A DNA stretch of 45,667 bases from CAYQAJ01 sp964415245 (GTDB lineage Bacteria > Planctomycetota > Planctomycetia > Pirellulales > Pirellulaceae): the NCBI GenBank assembly GCA_964415245.1, contig CAYQAJ010000008.1, positions 1 to 45,667 of the forward strand, given 5' to 3'. The stretch's first letter is position 1. Each line of letters opens with the position of its first letter. The notes beneath the pieces are model-generated. The model was given only the letters and a program-made list of their open reading frames with translations. It was not told the origin of the DNA and made no database searches. The position numbers were made by a program, and so were the translations under genes. Positions 7,458 to 16,977 of the stretch are shown piece by piece.

Positions 7458-8288
7458 TCACCGGCTGCGACGGTCGGTTCGCGTTTCTTCGACATGCTCA
7501 CTCGGCGGAGCGGCCGATTCACGCGGCAATGAGGACGACGGCCGGCGGGGCCTCATGCCGCACCAGTGACGCGCTCCTAGTCGAAACAGTACGACGAGCG
7601 ATCGGACCGCTTCGCGCGCGTTCAACTTCGAGCTTCCCTTTTTGCGGTCGACGAACACGATAGGCTTCTCGACGATGCGGGCCCCCACGCAGCTCAGATG
7701 CCAAAGCGTTTCCTCGTAAATCGAGTAGCCGCGGCTGGTGAGCGAATCGAGGTCGAGCTGGCGGAGCGTCGCCACGCGGTAACACCGCAGAGCGCCGCTG
7801 GCATCGCGAACCTTGAGACCCAACAGTAGCCGAGCCAAAACATTCACGCCGCGACTCGACACACGCCGGAAGAGTGGCCACCCCTCGACGCCCCCGCCGG
7901 GCGTGTAGCGCGACCCCAGCGCCACGTCGGCAACCGACTCCCCGTCCTTTTCCATGGCGGCCAGCAACACCGGTACATCGGCCGGGTCGTGGCTGTGGTC
8001 GGCGTCGAGTGTGGCGAGGTAGGTGTAGTCGTTTTCGACCGCGTACCGCATCGCGGCCACGGTGGCCGTGCCGAGACCCTGCTTTGCCGGGCGGTGCAGG
8101 CTGTGAAAGCGATCGTCGCGGGCCGCCTGTTCGTCGCACCACTGGCCCGTGCCGTCGGGCGAATTGTCGTCGATCACGAGAATGTCGGCAATGGGCAACT
8201 GCCGGCGAAGAGAACCGACGACGGCTGGCAGGTTGTCGATCTCGTTGTAGGTGGCCAGCGCGATGAGAATTCGACGGGAATCGGTCAC
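7458..8288 (-). CDS. GT2 glycosyltransferase, polyprenol-phosphate mannosyltransferase-like
   Basis: Predicted 276-residue GT-A enzyme of the DPM1-like GT2 group, which moves a sugar (often mannose or glucose) from a nucleotide sugar to a polyprenyl phosphate at the cytosolic membrane face. It shows the family opening ILIALATYNEIDNLP, the nucleotide-binding LVIDDNSPDGTG (about 38-48), the metal-binding LDADHSHDP (DAD at 95-97), and later GSRYTPGG and GALRCYR. There are no C-terminal membrane helices, as in the soluble DPM1 class. I chose the GTG at 8286-8288. The open frame continues upstream to 8579, but that part is the translation of repeats and the tRNA-His gene, so it cannot be coding. 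Confidence 0.88.
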   Translation of the reverse strand: MTDSRRILIALATYNEIDNLPAVVGSLRRQLPIADILVIDDNSPDGTGQWCDEQAARDDRFHSLHRPAKQGLGTATVAAMRYAVENDYTYLATLDADHSHDPADVPVLLAAMEKDGESVADVALGSRYTPGGGVEGWPLFRRVSSRGVNVLARLLLGLKVRDASGALRCYRVATLRQLDLDSLTSRGYSIYEETLWHLSCVGARIVEKPIVFVDRKKGSSKLNAREAVRSLVVLFRLGARHWCGMRPRRPSSSLPRESAAPPSEHVEETRTDRRSR

Positions 8289-8340
8289 GATCGTGCGCCC
8301 CTCGCGGTTAGCCGCGACGCGCAGCGGAGCGCTTGCCAGG

Positions 8341-8408
8341 GATTGGGGATTGGGGATTGGGGATTGGGGATTGGAGAAACTGTCATTCCCGCGCAGGCGG
8401 GAATCCAG
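8341..8408. repeat. 7-bp tandem repeat and REP-like hairpin
   Basis: About five copies of the 7-bp unit gattggg occupy 8341-8374. They are followed by a palindrome whose arms attcccgc (8385-8392) and gcgggaat (8397-8404) flank gcag, within cattcccgcgcaggcggg and aatccag. That hairpin sequence is a REP type found in many proteobacterial and other genomes. The block lies between tRNA-His and the GT2 start, in the gene's 5' region. Confidence 0.75.
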
Positions 8409-8470
8409 TCCGAGCCCTATCGGTCGGCCTATTGCCATTCGCTCCGCAAAGAGCCGGGAAGCGCGGACGT

Positions 8471-8489
8471 CCTCTCGCGGAGCGAGAGG
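8471..8489. repeat. Family B palindrome next to tRNA-His
   Basis: A perfect inverted repeat, cctctcgcggagcgagagg, 13 bases beyond the 3' end of tRNA-His on the minus strand. It belongs to the same family as the pairs at 1637-1710 and 27617-27705. It could double as a 3' processing or termination hairpin for the tRNA, although no T tract follows. Confidence 0.65.
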
Positions 8490-8502
8490 CGACGCCATCA
8501 AG

Positions 8503-8577
8503 GGTGGACGAGGGGACTTGAACCCCCGACCCCCAGATCCACAATCTGGTGCTCTAACCAACTGAGCTACGCCCACC
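8503..8577 (-). tRNA. tRNA-His (anticodon GTG)
   Basis: Reading the minus strand from 8576, the gene folds as a cloverleaf. The acceptor strand GTGGGCG pairs with CGTCCAC. The D arm contains the AGCTCAGTTGGTTAGAGC signature. The anticodon stem CCAGA/TCTGG encloses TTGTGGA with anticodon GTG. The T arm contains GGTTCAAGTCC. Position -1 (8577) is G and the discriminator (8503) is C, giving the G-1:C73 pair required by histidyl-tRNA synthetase. CCA is not encoded. Confidence 0.95.
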
Positions 8578-8717
8578 ACGTCGGATCAAAGGGACGGGTT
8601 AATCTACCCCTACCCCCGAGGAAGGTCAACGGAAGGACGAGGCGACGCCGAGTGCCCGACCTCACCGCGTGAGTTCTTGCGCGATCGTTGTGATGGATTT
8701 GTGTCGCCGCGATTCAA

Positions 8718-8736
8718 CCCCGGCCTTCCGGCCGGA
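8718..8736. repeat. Family C palindrome (ccggccttccggccgg)
   Basis: ccggcc and ggccgg at 8720-8735 flank a ttcc loop, inside caaccccgg and ggagctatt. The same hairpin with the same flanks occurs at 12854-12873 and 44267-44284, always between genes. It may act as a weak terminator or mRNA stabiliser. Confidence 0.7.
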
Positions 8737-8775
8737 GCTATTCGATTTTCATTTCTAGCGATCCACGCGGCGCCT

Positions 8776-9555
8776 TCAAAACGGAAACCGCTCGTCGAGA
8801 TCAGCGGCTGAGAGCTCGACCAGAAACGTCGCCAGCCGCTCGACGAGCACTTCCATTAGTCGCTGTCCCTTTTCGGCGCTGGCGGCGTGCGGGTTGCCCG
8901 ATCCCGTATTCGTTGTAAGCAGATGCCACGGCCGCGTGATCGATACCCAGCCGCGATTGAGCGCCTCGAATCGCGACTTGGCCGTCGCGCCGTCGTCGGC
9001 CGCGAGCGAACCGTCTTCGCGCCGCGCCACGAGATGCGAAAAGTACGCCAGCGCCAGCGACGTTTCCATTTCGCCCGCGTGGTCGTCGCGCTTGTCAAAG
9101 ATCTCGCCGTAACAGTCGGCCGGCATACGAAACCAGTCGCACAGGAACAGGTGCACCGGCGTCAAGCCGCACAGCTCCCGCAACAGCGGCTTGAAGTCGT
9201 TGCCGCCGTGCCCGTTCAACAGCAGCATTTTGCGGATGCCGCTGTCGGCGACTGACGCGACCAGATCACCGATCACGCGAAACAGCGTCGTCGGCTGCAA
9301 GTTCATCGCCAGCGGAAACGCCCGCAGGTTGGTCTCCGTGCCGTACGGAACGATGGGCAGCAGCGCGACTTTTGCACCGCGCTCGTGAGCCGCCTGGCAT
9401 ACGCGCTCGCCGATGGCCGTGCTTTCCAGCGTGTCGGTGCCGTAGGGAAGGTGCAGGTTGTGCGGCTCGGTGGCGCCGAGGGGCAGCACCGCCACTTCGT
9501 AGCGGTTCGCCTTGACGTGGGCGTAATTCGTTTCGGCCAGTACCCAGGGTCGCAT
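8776..9555 (-). CDS. Creatininase-family amidohydrolase
   Basis: Predicted 259-residue member of the creatinine amidohydrolase (creatininase/MftE-like) family, cytosolic metal-dependent C-N hydrolases. It shows the metal-ligand signature VLPLGATEPHNLHLPYGTD (Glu30, His35, Asp41), then LLLNGHGGN with another metal-binding His, and an acidic DDHAGEMET segment corresponding to the later Glu ligand region. Length matches the family (about 240-270). The substrate cannot be read from sequence; members act on creatinine, formamide-pyrimidine intermediates or peptides. The neighbours (secreted metallopeptidase-like protein and TIM-barrel isomerase) do not form an obvious pathway with it. The start ATG is at 9553-9555. 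Confidence 0.88.
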   Translation of the reverse strand: MRPWVLAETNYAHVKANRYEVAVLPLGATEPHNLHLPYGTDTLESTAIGERVCQAAHERGAKVALLPIVPYGTETNLRAFPLAMNLQPTTLFRVIGDLVASVADSGIRKMLLLNGHGGNDFKPLLRELCGLTPVHLFLCDWFRMPADCYGEIFDKRDDHAGEMETSLALAYFSHLVARREDGSLAADDGATAKSRFEALNRGWVSITRPWHLLTTNTGSGNPHAASAEKGQRLMEVLVERLATFLVELSAADLDERFPF

Positions 9556-9691
9556 GACGTTCGATCCACCAAGGTGCAGAAAACGGACTCTATGCAGACA
9601 GAGTTTTCAGTGTTCAGTTTTCAGCCGGCGGCAGGACGAGCGACTGACAACGGACTGCGGAATCGGCAACACGAGCGGATCCCCGGCTGAG

Positions 9692-11398
9692 CTATTTTTC
9701 CGGTTCGCGCAGCGCGGGGATCTGTTCTTTCAGCCGCGCCAGCCCCTCGGGCGTGACGGCCGTGCCGCTCACGTCCAACACTTTGAGATTCGCCAGCGGC
9801 GCGAGCTCGGCCAGACCTTCGTCGGTTATTTTCGTGCCGGAAAGGTCGAGCTGCTCCAAATCGAGCATGCCAGCCAGGTGCGCCATCCCCGCGTCGGTGA
9901 TCGAAGTATTACCGAGCCAAAGCTCGCGCACCAGCGGCGAAGGTTGGAGCGCCGCCAAATCGGCGTCGGTGACATCGAGCCACCGGCGGTAACCGGCATC
10001 CAGATCGGCCAAAGAGATCCCGGTCAGCGTCGCCAGCGAATCATCGCGATCGCGGGCGCGGTACACCAAGGCGAGGTAATTCGAGAGCGCGCTTCGATAC
10101 TTGCCATCCTCGCCGTCCATCAGGTAATGCGCTAAGCCCGCCGACTGGCTGTACAGCCGCCGCACATCTTCATGCTGCTGCAATGCGGGACGCCCCAGCA
10201 AGACGAGTTCCGCCAGCGGCATGTAGAATCGTTCGCTGAGCGCTCGTTGCCGGGCGTACTGCACGCGGCGTGCGTCTAGCCCACCCACGGTATAGTAGCC
10301 GTCGCGTCGCGTGAGCGATTCCATGTACATAGCCGCCCCTTCGACGACCCAGGCGCTCGCTCGTTCCGCAACACCGGCCGTTACGCCCTCGACCTCCTGG
10401 AACAACTGGTGCGTCGCCTCGTGAAACCAAGTGGCGCGTGCTTCCGCATCGCCGCTGTAGAAAAAGGCCGTCTCGACGCCGTCGAAGTAGATTCCCTGCG
10501 ACAGCTCGATCTGGGGATTCTCCGCGCGCAGCCGCTCGATGTACTGGTCGCGATCGCGGAACAGCACCACCTTGTGCTTCCGCCGCGGCGCCGCGGGCAG
10601 AGCCGGCTTGTCGATACGCCGCGCGAGCTCCTCGCGCGTGATCCAATACGGCGTATACACCTGCCGCCACAGGTCGAGCAGCGTTTCCAATTCGCCGGCG
10701 AGCTCGACGCCGGCCGCCGCGCTGTCGTTGGTGAGAACCAGGTAGTGGGGCGACTCGATCTCCCAGTACTTCCGCGCCGCCCAGCCGAGGCGGGCCTCGG
10801 GCACGGTCACCATCTTCGAGCGAATCGGTTCCCCCGCGCGACGCCACGCGCCACTCCTGTCTCGCGTGTAGCCAAGAATCTTACGCGCGTCGACGTGATC
10901 GGGGTCGTCGCGCAGCACGTCGCACAGATAGCGGTATGCCCGGGTTACGTCGCCGCCGCGGCACTCTTCGCGGGCCAGCTCGTACAGCGCCTTGGCACGC
11001 TCGGTCCGAAGATTGCGGAATGCGTCGTACCATTGCCGCTTCCGCACGGCCAACGGATCGTCGGCGGTCGGGTGCAGAACATCTTCTTCGGTGGCCGGAA
11101 CGAACAGGTACTGTCGACCGGGATCGCGGCGGATGAGCCACGCCCGTGTCGCGGCGGCCTGTTCGGCAAATCTCAGCTTGTCGCACGTGTCGGCCAGCTT
11201 GGCGAACTCATCGGCGAAGCGCTGCTCGAGCTCGGCAAACGCTTCGTTGACCGAATCGGCCGCACGCGCGGCGGTAAGAGGCGCCACGACGAACGCTGCG
11301 CTCGCGAGAATTACCAACAGCCACCGCGCAGCTCGGCGCAACGGTGGCGTCGCGCGTGGTTCGGCGCGAAATGCACAGTTGCCAGCGGGGCAATTCAT
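9692..11398 (-). CDS. Secreted HExxH metallopeptidase-like protein with LRR tail (DUF1570-like)
   Basis: Predicted 568-residue exported protein. A signal peptide covers about residues 22-46 (WLLVILASAAFVVAP, cleaved near AARA). The central region resembles DUF1570, a group common in planctomycetes, and contains FHEATHQ (His326, Glu327, His330), a zincin HExxH motif. WVVEGAAMYME lies 24 residues on, and its Glu fits as third zinc ligand in a gluzincin arrangement. Residues of about 495-560 carry two to three leucine-rich repeats (NTSITDAGMAHLAGM, then LDLSGTKITDEGLAELAPL). It may be a cell-surface or periplasmic protease, but activity is unproven. A TATAGT hexamer on the minus strand (11478-11483), about 80 bases upstream, could be the -10 box. 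Confidence 0.8.
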   Translation of the reverse strand: MNCPAGNCAFRAEPRATPPLRRAARWLLVILASAAFVVAPLTAARAADSVNEAFAELEQRFADEFAKLADTCDKLRFAEQAAATRAWLIRRDPGRQYLFVPATEEDVLHPTADDPLAVRKRQWYDAFRNLRTERAKALYELAREECRGGDVTRAYRYLCDVLRDDPDHVDARKILGYTRDRSGAWRRAGEPIRSKMVTVPEARLGWAARKYWEIESPHYLVLTNDSAAAGVELAGELETLLDLWRQVYTPYWITREELARRIDKPALPAAPRRKHKVVLFRDRDQYIERLRAENPQIELSQGIYFDGVETAFFYSGDAEARATWFHEATHQLFQEVEGVTAGVAERASAWVVEGAAMYMESLTRRDGYYTVGGLDARRVQYARQRALSERFYMPLAELVLLGRPALQQHEDVRRLYSQSAGLAHYLMDGEDGKYRSALSNYLALVYRARDRDDSLATLTGISLADLDAGYRRWLDVTDADLAALQPSPLVRELWLGNTSITDAGMAHLAGMLDLEQLDLSGTKITDEGLAELAPLANLKVLDVSGTAVTPEGLARLKEQIPALREPEK

Positions 11399-11586
11399 GA
11401 CGCGATTCCCGAGGATGCAGCGCAGCGGGCAGCGCGGTCAGGGCGCTTACGTCGTTCCAGTGCCGTGATTCCGCCTGACTATAGTGTACCATTGGTGTCC
11501 ACGGCGGAACGCGGATTTGCGCAACGTCGCGAAGACCCACGGACGGCAATCCGTGGGCTTAGGGACGTTTTGTTCCGCGAACGCAG

Positions 11587-12582
<996 letters not shown>

Positions 12583-12771
12583 GTTGTGTGCTCCTTGAGG
12601 CGTGGAGGGACCCGCATCCGGCGAAGAGAAGCAGTACCGAGGAATGCTCAAAGTGGCCGTTGCTCGTCGATCCCGGACTTTTGCGAAACCAACATTTTGG
12701 CGTTCGATTGCGGCTCGTGCAACCATTGCGGGCACGGCCGGAAGCCGTGTTTTCTCGATTGGCGCCGAGAG

Positions 12772-12780
12772 TGCTATAAT
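12772..12780 (+). promoter_or_regulatory. Extended -10 promoter for the secreted protein at 12894
   Basis: tgctataat at 12772-12780 is a perfect TATAAT with the TGn extension. No good -35 is present at 17 bases (ttctcg), which fits an extended -10 promoter. Transcription would start near 12787, giving a roughly 105-base leader that contains the hairpin at 12854-12873. The rest of 12583-12893 shows no gene. Confidence 0.55.
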
Positions 12781-12853
12781 TGTTCGCGCAGGTCTCCCAG
12801 ATTAGCCGCGAATGGACGCGGCGCTTTGCAGAAGCCAATCAAATTCAACCAAT

Positions 12854-12873
12854 CCCCGGTCTTCCGACCGGGG
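12854..12873. repeat. Family C hairpin in the 5' leader
   Basis: ccccggtc and gaccgggg pair as an 8-bp stem around ttcc, 20 bases before the ATG at 12894. The sequence is a variant of the hairpins at 8718 and 44267 with compensatory change (t/a in place of c/g), so the stem rather than the exact sequence is kept. In this place it could affect translation or act as an attenuator. Confidence 0.65.
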
Positions 12874-12893
12874 CTGTTTAAGCGGAATCAACG

Positions 12894-13931
12894 ATGCGCA
12901 CGAACCGCCTTGCCGCATGTGTCGTCGCAATCGCAATTGCCGCGCTGGCCGGCGTCGCACTCGCCGCCCCTCGCGTCGAGCTGGAGTTGGTAACCGAAGA
13001 GCGTGCCCCCGTCACTGCGCCGCAAGCGTGGATCGAGGCGCTCAAGAACTCCGGCGCCGATAGCCTGCGCGTTCGCTCCGCGCGATCGGGCGACAAGGCG
13101 GAAGTGGTCACCCGCGGTTCCGGCGAGTCGGCCAGTTACGCGGTTACCGGTGTCATTACCGATCGCAACCAGCTTATCCTGCCGGGCGGCCGCCGCTTTA
13201 CGCTGAGCGACAAGGGAGCGATCAAGGAGTGGATCGCCGACCTGAAGCTGGGAGGCGCCGATGATATCGGCGCCGAACGCGGCGCGTTCGGGCTCACCAG
13301 CAAGGAGCTGGTCGAAGCGCACGAGACGCTCTCGGTCAAAGTGTCGTTCTCCACGCGCGGGCAGCCATCCGATTCAGTGATCGATAAGATCTCCCGCGGC
13401 ATTACATTGCCGATCGAATTGAGCGCATCCGCCAAAGCCGCTCTTGCCGCCGGCGACCCCGTGCCCGACGAGTTGAACGGGCTTTCGAGCGGCACGGCGC
13501 TGGCGGCGGCGCTGCGGCCACTCGGGCTGGTACTGGTGCCCGACAAACCGCGCGGCGGAAAGCTGCGCCTGGTCATTACCGACGGCCGCAGCGTGAAGGA
13601 GACGTGGCCGGTCGGCTGGCCATCGGGCAAACCACCTCGGGAAACGTTGCCCGACCTGTTCAAGTTTCTGAACGTGGAGATCAAGGAAATCGAGCTGAGC
13701 ACGGCGGTCGACGCCATCCGCAAGCGGGTCGGCGCTCCGCTCTTGTACGACTACAACTCGATGGCCCGGCAGGGCATCGAGCCGTCCGAGGTGAAAGTTT
13801 CGCTCCCTTCCGGCCGAACATTTTACGACAAGGCGCTCTCGCAGTTGCTCTTCCAAGCTGGGCTCAAAAGCGAGTTGCGCGTCGACGAGGCCGACCAACC
13901 GCTGCTCTGGATCACGACGCTGAAGGAGTAG
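12894..13931 (+). CDS. Exported protein of unknown function
   Basis: Predicted 345-residue protein with a clear signal peptide (residues 1-24: two arginines, a hydrophobic core VVAIAIAALAGVALA, cleavage at ALAA). The mature part is mixed alpha/beta without cysteines. Several stretches (ETLPDLFKFLNVEIKEIELS, then AVDAIRKRVGAPLLYDYNSM) have the short alpha/beta pattern of secretin/TonB N-terminal-like modules, but this is a resemblance only. It ends with QPLLWITTLKE. A degenerate copy of this 3' end lies at 19229-19386, on the far side of the ATP-grasp cassette. Function is unknown; a periplasmic binding or scaffold role is plausible. A promoter lies at 12772-12780. Confidence 0.8.
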   Translation: MRTNRLAACVVAIAIAALAGVALAAPRVELELVTEERAPVTAPQAWIEALKNSGADSLRVRSARSGDKAEVVTRGSGESASYAVTGVITDRNQLILPGGRRFTLSDKGAIKEWIADLKLGGADDIGAERGAFGLTSKELVEAHETLSVKVSFSTRGQPSDSVIDKISRGITLPIELSASAKAALAAGDPVPDELNGLSSGTALAAALRPLGLVLVPDKPRGGKLRLVITDGRSVKETWPVGWPSGKPPRETLPDLFKFLNVEIKEIELSTAVDAIRKRVGAPLLYDYNSMARQGIEPSEVKVSLPSGRTFYDKALSQLLFQAGLKSELRVDEADQPLLWITTLKE

Positions 13932-14179
13932 TGGATTTGCCGGCAGGCCTGCTCAGAAAATCAGAGGGCAGAAACACGCTGCCCCAAAGGGGGAACACCC
14001 AGCCATTCTGCTATGGGGTTCCGCCCTGCTTGCCGCACGACGACGCGCAGAATGGCCGAGTGCGCGGCGAACGGGCCGCGAAAATGCTCGACACGCGTCG
14101 AGCCCTGGGGATTGCCCGACTTCTGGCAGACGCCGCCGCTTGGGCAGCAAAATCACATCCTGTGACAAGGACGAGTCGT

Positions 14180-14197
14180 TCTCCCGTTAGCGGGAGA
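14180..14197 (+). promoter_or_regulatory. Hairpin in the leader of the amidohydrolase/ATP-grasp cassette
   Basis: tctcccg and cgggaga pair as a 7-bp stem around ttag, about 65 bases before the first ATG of the cassette (14262). It is followed by cgacgtcgttttctcg, so it could act as an attenuator or a terminator of transcription entering from the 12894 gene. The rest of 13932-14261 shows no gene and no convincing promoter to my eye. Confidence 0.35.
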
Positions 14198-14261
14198 TCG
14201 ACGTCGTTTTCTCGATCGTTCCACCGCGATCGAGGAATTCATCCTCGCAAGGAGCCGGCAG

Positions 14262-15047
14262 ATGACTGAACAAATCTGGAGTTTGCAGTTGGGTACGGGG
14301 CCCCTGGTAGCCACGGCGCTTCACGACGGGCACGAAGTACGCGAGGAACTTCTCGAGCACATGGCCCTTGACGAACTGGCTCGACTTCGCGAGGAAGATC
14401 CCTACAGCGGACTTTGGACCGCTCTGGCTCCGACGCGCATCGTCGGTTTGCGTTCCCGTTTTGAGATTGACCTGAACCGGCCTCGCGACAAGGCTCTCTA
14501 TCGCACGGCGGAAGATGCTTGGGGATTGAACGTCTGGAAAAACGAATTGCCGGACGACGTGGCACAACGCTCCTGGGACCAGCACGAAGCCTTCTATCAG
14601 GCTCTTCGGGACCTGTACAGCGACTTCACTGAGCGATACGGTAAATTCGTGGTCTACGACTTGCACACCTACAACCATCGGCGCAACGGTGGGGAGGCGG
14701 CGCCCGCCGACGCCGAAAGCCATCCGCAAGTGAACGTCGGCACCGGCACCATGAAGGACCGGGCCAAGTGGGCGGCGGTCATCGACCGCTTCCTCCGCGA
14801 GCTTGCCGACTTTGACTTTCCCGGTGGTAAGCTGGACGTGCGCGAGAATGTGAAATTCTTTGGCGGAAACTGCGCGCGTTGGACGCACGAGACTTTCCCC
14901 GACTCGGCTTGTGTGCTGTCCATCGAATTCAAAAAATTCTTCATGGACGAGTGGACGGGCCAAGCGGAGATGGCGCTCGTGGACGCTATCGGTCAGGCGC
15001 TGCAAGCGACCGTTCCTGGAATCCTCCAGGAGCTGAGGAAGCTGTGA
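14262..15047 (+). CDS. N-formylglutamate amidohydrolase-like zinc hydrolase
   Basis: Predicted 261-residue cytosolic hydrolase of the N-formylglutamate amidohydrolase (FGase) superfamily, zinc carboxypeptidase-like enzymes cleaving amide bonds next to a carboxylate. Visible motifs are ATALHDGHEVR (His21, His24), SRFEIDLNRPRD (Glu68, Asp70, Arg73) and VYDLHTYNHRR (His135), matching the family's metal-ligand and carboxylate-binding Arg pattern. The start ATG at 14262 has aaggag 7 bases upstream. It opens a compact cassette: the next gene begins 2 bases after its stop. There are no histidine-degradation genes nearby, so hydrolysis of formylglutamate itself is unlikely. With two ATP-grasp ligases in the operon, it more likely trims or recycles an amino-acid conjugate (inference). 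Confidence 0.82.
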   Translation: MTEQIWSLQLGTGPLVATALHDGHEVREELLEHMALDELARLREEDPYSGLWTALAPTRIVGLRSRFEIDLNRPRDKALYRTAEDAWGLNVWKNELPDDVAQRSWDQHEAFYQALRDLYSDFTERYGKFVVYDLHTYNHRRNGGEAAPADAESHPQVNVGTGTMKDRAKWAAVIDRFLRELADFDFPGGKLDVRENVKFFGGNCARWTHETFPDSACVLSIEFKKFFMDEWTGQAEMALVDAIGQALQATVPGILQELRKL

Positions 15048-15048
15048 C

Positions 15049-16977
15049 ATGGGGGCTGCGAACAAAGGGCCGCGGCGGCCTGAGGTCATCTCCGAGCGAC
15101 TGATCGGCATCGTTTGTCAGCGTTTGCGCGAAAACAAGCGGGTGCGTCGATCATTACCGGTGTGGGGAAGGATCCACATCGACCGCCAACTGCCGTTCTT
15201 ATGCGTATACCGTCGGCCCGTCCGCGGGCATGATGCGGGCACCGAGCGACTGGCCACGAGCGAGGCGTCGTACTTGATTGGCGCGGGGACGCGGAGATTG
15301 CAGCCGCAACTTCGGCAACTAGTGCATGCGGTTGCCGAAGTGCTGGTGGAAGAGTTCAGCGCCTGCCTGGTGTTGGAGCTTTGGGCCGGCGCGCCCGTCG
15401 TGTCGAAAGGCGCCACGACGACGGCCGACCTGGTGCCGCAATTCCGCGTGGTTTCCCCGAAGGGCCCGGCCGCCGACGCGATGGTGGACGAGTTTCAAGA
15501 GGCACTCAGTCGCATTCGTCTGGGTAAACGCAAGGCGAAAGTAACCACGACGTCGGCGATCAAGTGCGGCCCGAGGGGATTGCCGGCACTGCTGCCCAAC
15601 GACGTGTCGGCCCAGATCGGTTGCCAAGTCTACGGTCTGGAAGTCACGCCGGTATATCGCGACAGTCAGAATGGCGAGGTCTTTCCGGCCGTGCTGCGCC
15701 AGTTGCGACGGAGCTTGACGGTTGCGTTGCGACGGTCCTTCTTCGAGTTTACCCGCAAACAGACGCTACATCGCCCGGCCCACTATCATGCGCTCGGTCG
15801 GAAGGCGGTGGTGCAGGCCGTTTGGGAAGTCGATCGCCAACTGGCTCAGGCATCGGACGCGTTCGATTTCTTGCTGCAAGTGACGCCGGTCAACAGTGCG
15901 CAGGCGTGGCAAGAATTCATCCGCAGTCGTTACGAACGCACACCCACCTTTCACTACCGGCCGCTGCCCGCCGAGCCGGTTGTGCTGAAGCGCAGCTTGT
16001 ACAAGGCCCCCGTTGAGCGCGTGGAAGACCCTGCTCTCGCGCAATTGTTCCGGGAAAAGCTCGACGAGTTGGATCGACAGATCACGATGCTTCAGGATCG
16101 CAACACATCACGATTCCTGCACGAGAGCATTCAGTTGTACGGGGGCGTCGAGGACCGCCTGTACCATCGTGCTGTCGAGATTCTGGACAAGGTTCCGCGC
16201 CGCCGCCGCGAGGAATCGCGGGAAGCGCAGCTCTCGCCGGAAGCGTTCGCCGAGCGCGCCCGCGGAGAAATCGAATACCTCCGACAGCAGGACGCACGAG
16301 TCAACGCCTCGGTCGAAGTGCGCGACGACGTGTCGAGCCTGATGGTATCGCGGGGCAATCTGCTCATCAGCACACAGTCGCGCATTGCGCCTTCCCGCGT
16401 CGAGGCACTCATTCAGCATGAAGTGGGCACCCACGTACTCACCTACTACAACGGCCGATCGCACCCATTCCGGCAACTCTACACAGGTCTGGCCGGTTAC
16501 GACGCCTTGCAAGAAGGCCTGGCCGTATTGGCTGAGTACCTGGTGGGTGGACTGAGTCACCCGCGGCTAAGATTGCTCGCCGCTCGCGTGATCGCGGTGC
16601 GCAGGTTGACCGATGGAGCTTCGTTCGTCGACGTCTTTCGCGAGCTCGTGAGCAAACATGACTTCGCGCACCAGGTGGCCTTTTCCGTCGCCATGCGGAC
16701 GTACCGCGGTGGCGGGCTGACCAAGGACGCGGTGTATCTACGCGGGCTGCTCGAAATCCTGGACTATCTGAAAAAAGGGGGCGAATTGGAACCGCTGTTC
16801 GTCGGCAAAGTCGCGGTCCAGCACATACCGATCATTCGCGAGCTTCAATGGCGCGGCGTGTTGCGCGAACCACCACTGATTCCGCGATACATGACGCAGC
16901 CCGATGCACTTGCGCGACTCGATCAGCTTCACAACGGCATGCCCCTGTTGGACTTATTGGGGAGGAAAGGCGAATGA
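15049..16977 (+). CDS. DUF1704 / QEGLA-motif metallopeptidase (MATCAP-like)
   Basis: Predicted 642-residue protein of the DUF1704 family, named in bacteria for its QEGLA motif and related to the eukaryotic tubulin carboxypeptidase MATCAP. The active site is visible: His457-Glu458-x3-His462 in IQHEVGTHVLTYYNG and Gln488-Glu489-Gly-Leu-Ala in LQEGLAVLAEYLVGG. These give two His ligands, the catalytic Glu and the third ligand Glu489, so it should be an active gluzincin-type peptidase or amidase. The first 300 residues contain a less conserved region with an FGase-like flavour (TSAIKCGPRGLPALLP). It has no signal peptide and acts in the cytosol. It starts 2 bases after the FGase-like gene, and its stop overlaps the ATG of the first ATP-grasp gene, so translation is probably coupled. 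Confidence 0.88.
   Translation: MGAANKGPRRPEVISERLIGIVCQRLRENKRVRRSLPVWGRIHIDRQLPFLCVYRRPVRGHDAGTERLATSEASYLIGAGTRRLQPQLRQLVHAVAEVLVEEFSACLVLELWAGAPVVSKGATTTADLVPQFRVVSPKGPAADAMVDEFQEALSRIRLGKRKAKVTTTSAIKCGPRGLPALLPNDVSAQIGCQVYGLEVTPVYRDSQNGEVFPAVLRQLRRSLTVALRRSFFEFTRKQTLHRPAHYHALGRKAVVQAVWEVDRQLAQASDAFDFLLQVTPVNSAQAWQEFIRSRYERTPTFHYRPLPAEPVVLKRSLYKAPVERVEDPALAQLFREKLDELDRQITMLQDRNTSRFLHESIQLYGGVEDRLYHRAVEILDKVPRRRREESREAQLSPEAFAERARGEIEYLRQQDARVNASVEVRDDVSSLMVSRGNLLISTQSRIAPSRVEALIQHEVGTHVLTYYNGRSHPFRQLYTGLAGYDALQEGLAVLAEYLVGGLSHPRLRLLAARVIAVRRLTDGASFVDVFRELVSKHDFAHQVAFSVAMRTYRGGGLTKDAVYLRGLLEILDYLKKGGELEPLFVGKVAVQHIPIIRELQWRGVLREPPLIPRYMTQPDALARLDQLHNGMPLLDLLGRKGE

Noticed and set aside
8341..8374. 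CRISPR-like array
   Set aside because: The 7-bp gattggg units are contiguous with no spacers; likewise the 20-bp units at 35501 have no spacers.
8289..8579. N-terminal extension of the GT2 enzyme (97 residues)
   Set aside because: The extension translates tRNA-His, a palindrome and a 7-bp repeat; the family begins at the GTG at 8288.
14023..14050. Sigma-54 promoter ahead of the ATP-grasp cassette
   Set aside because: A GG-N10-GC spacing exists near here, but neither box matches beyond the dinucleotides.
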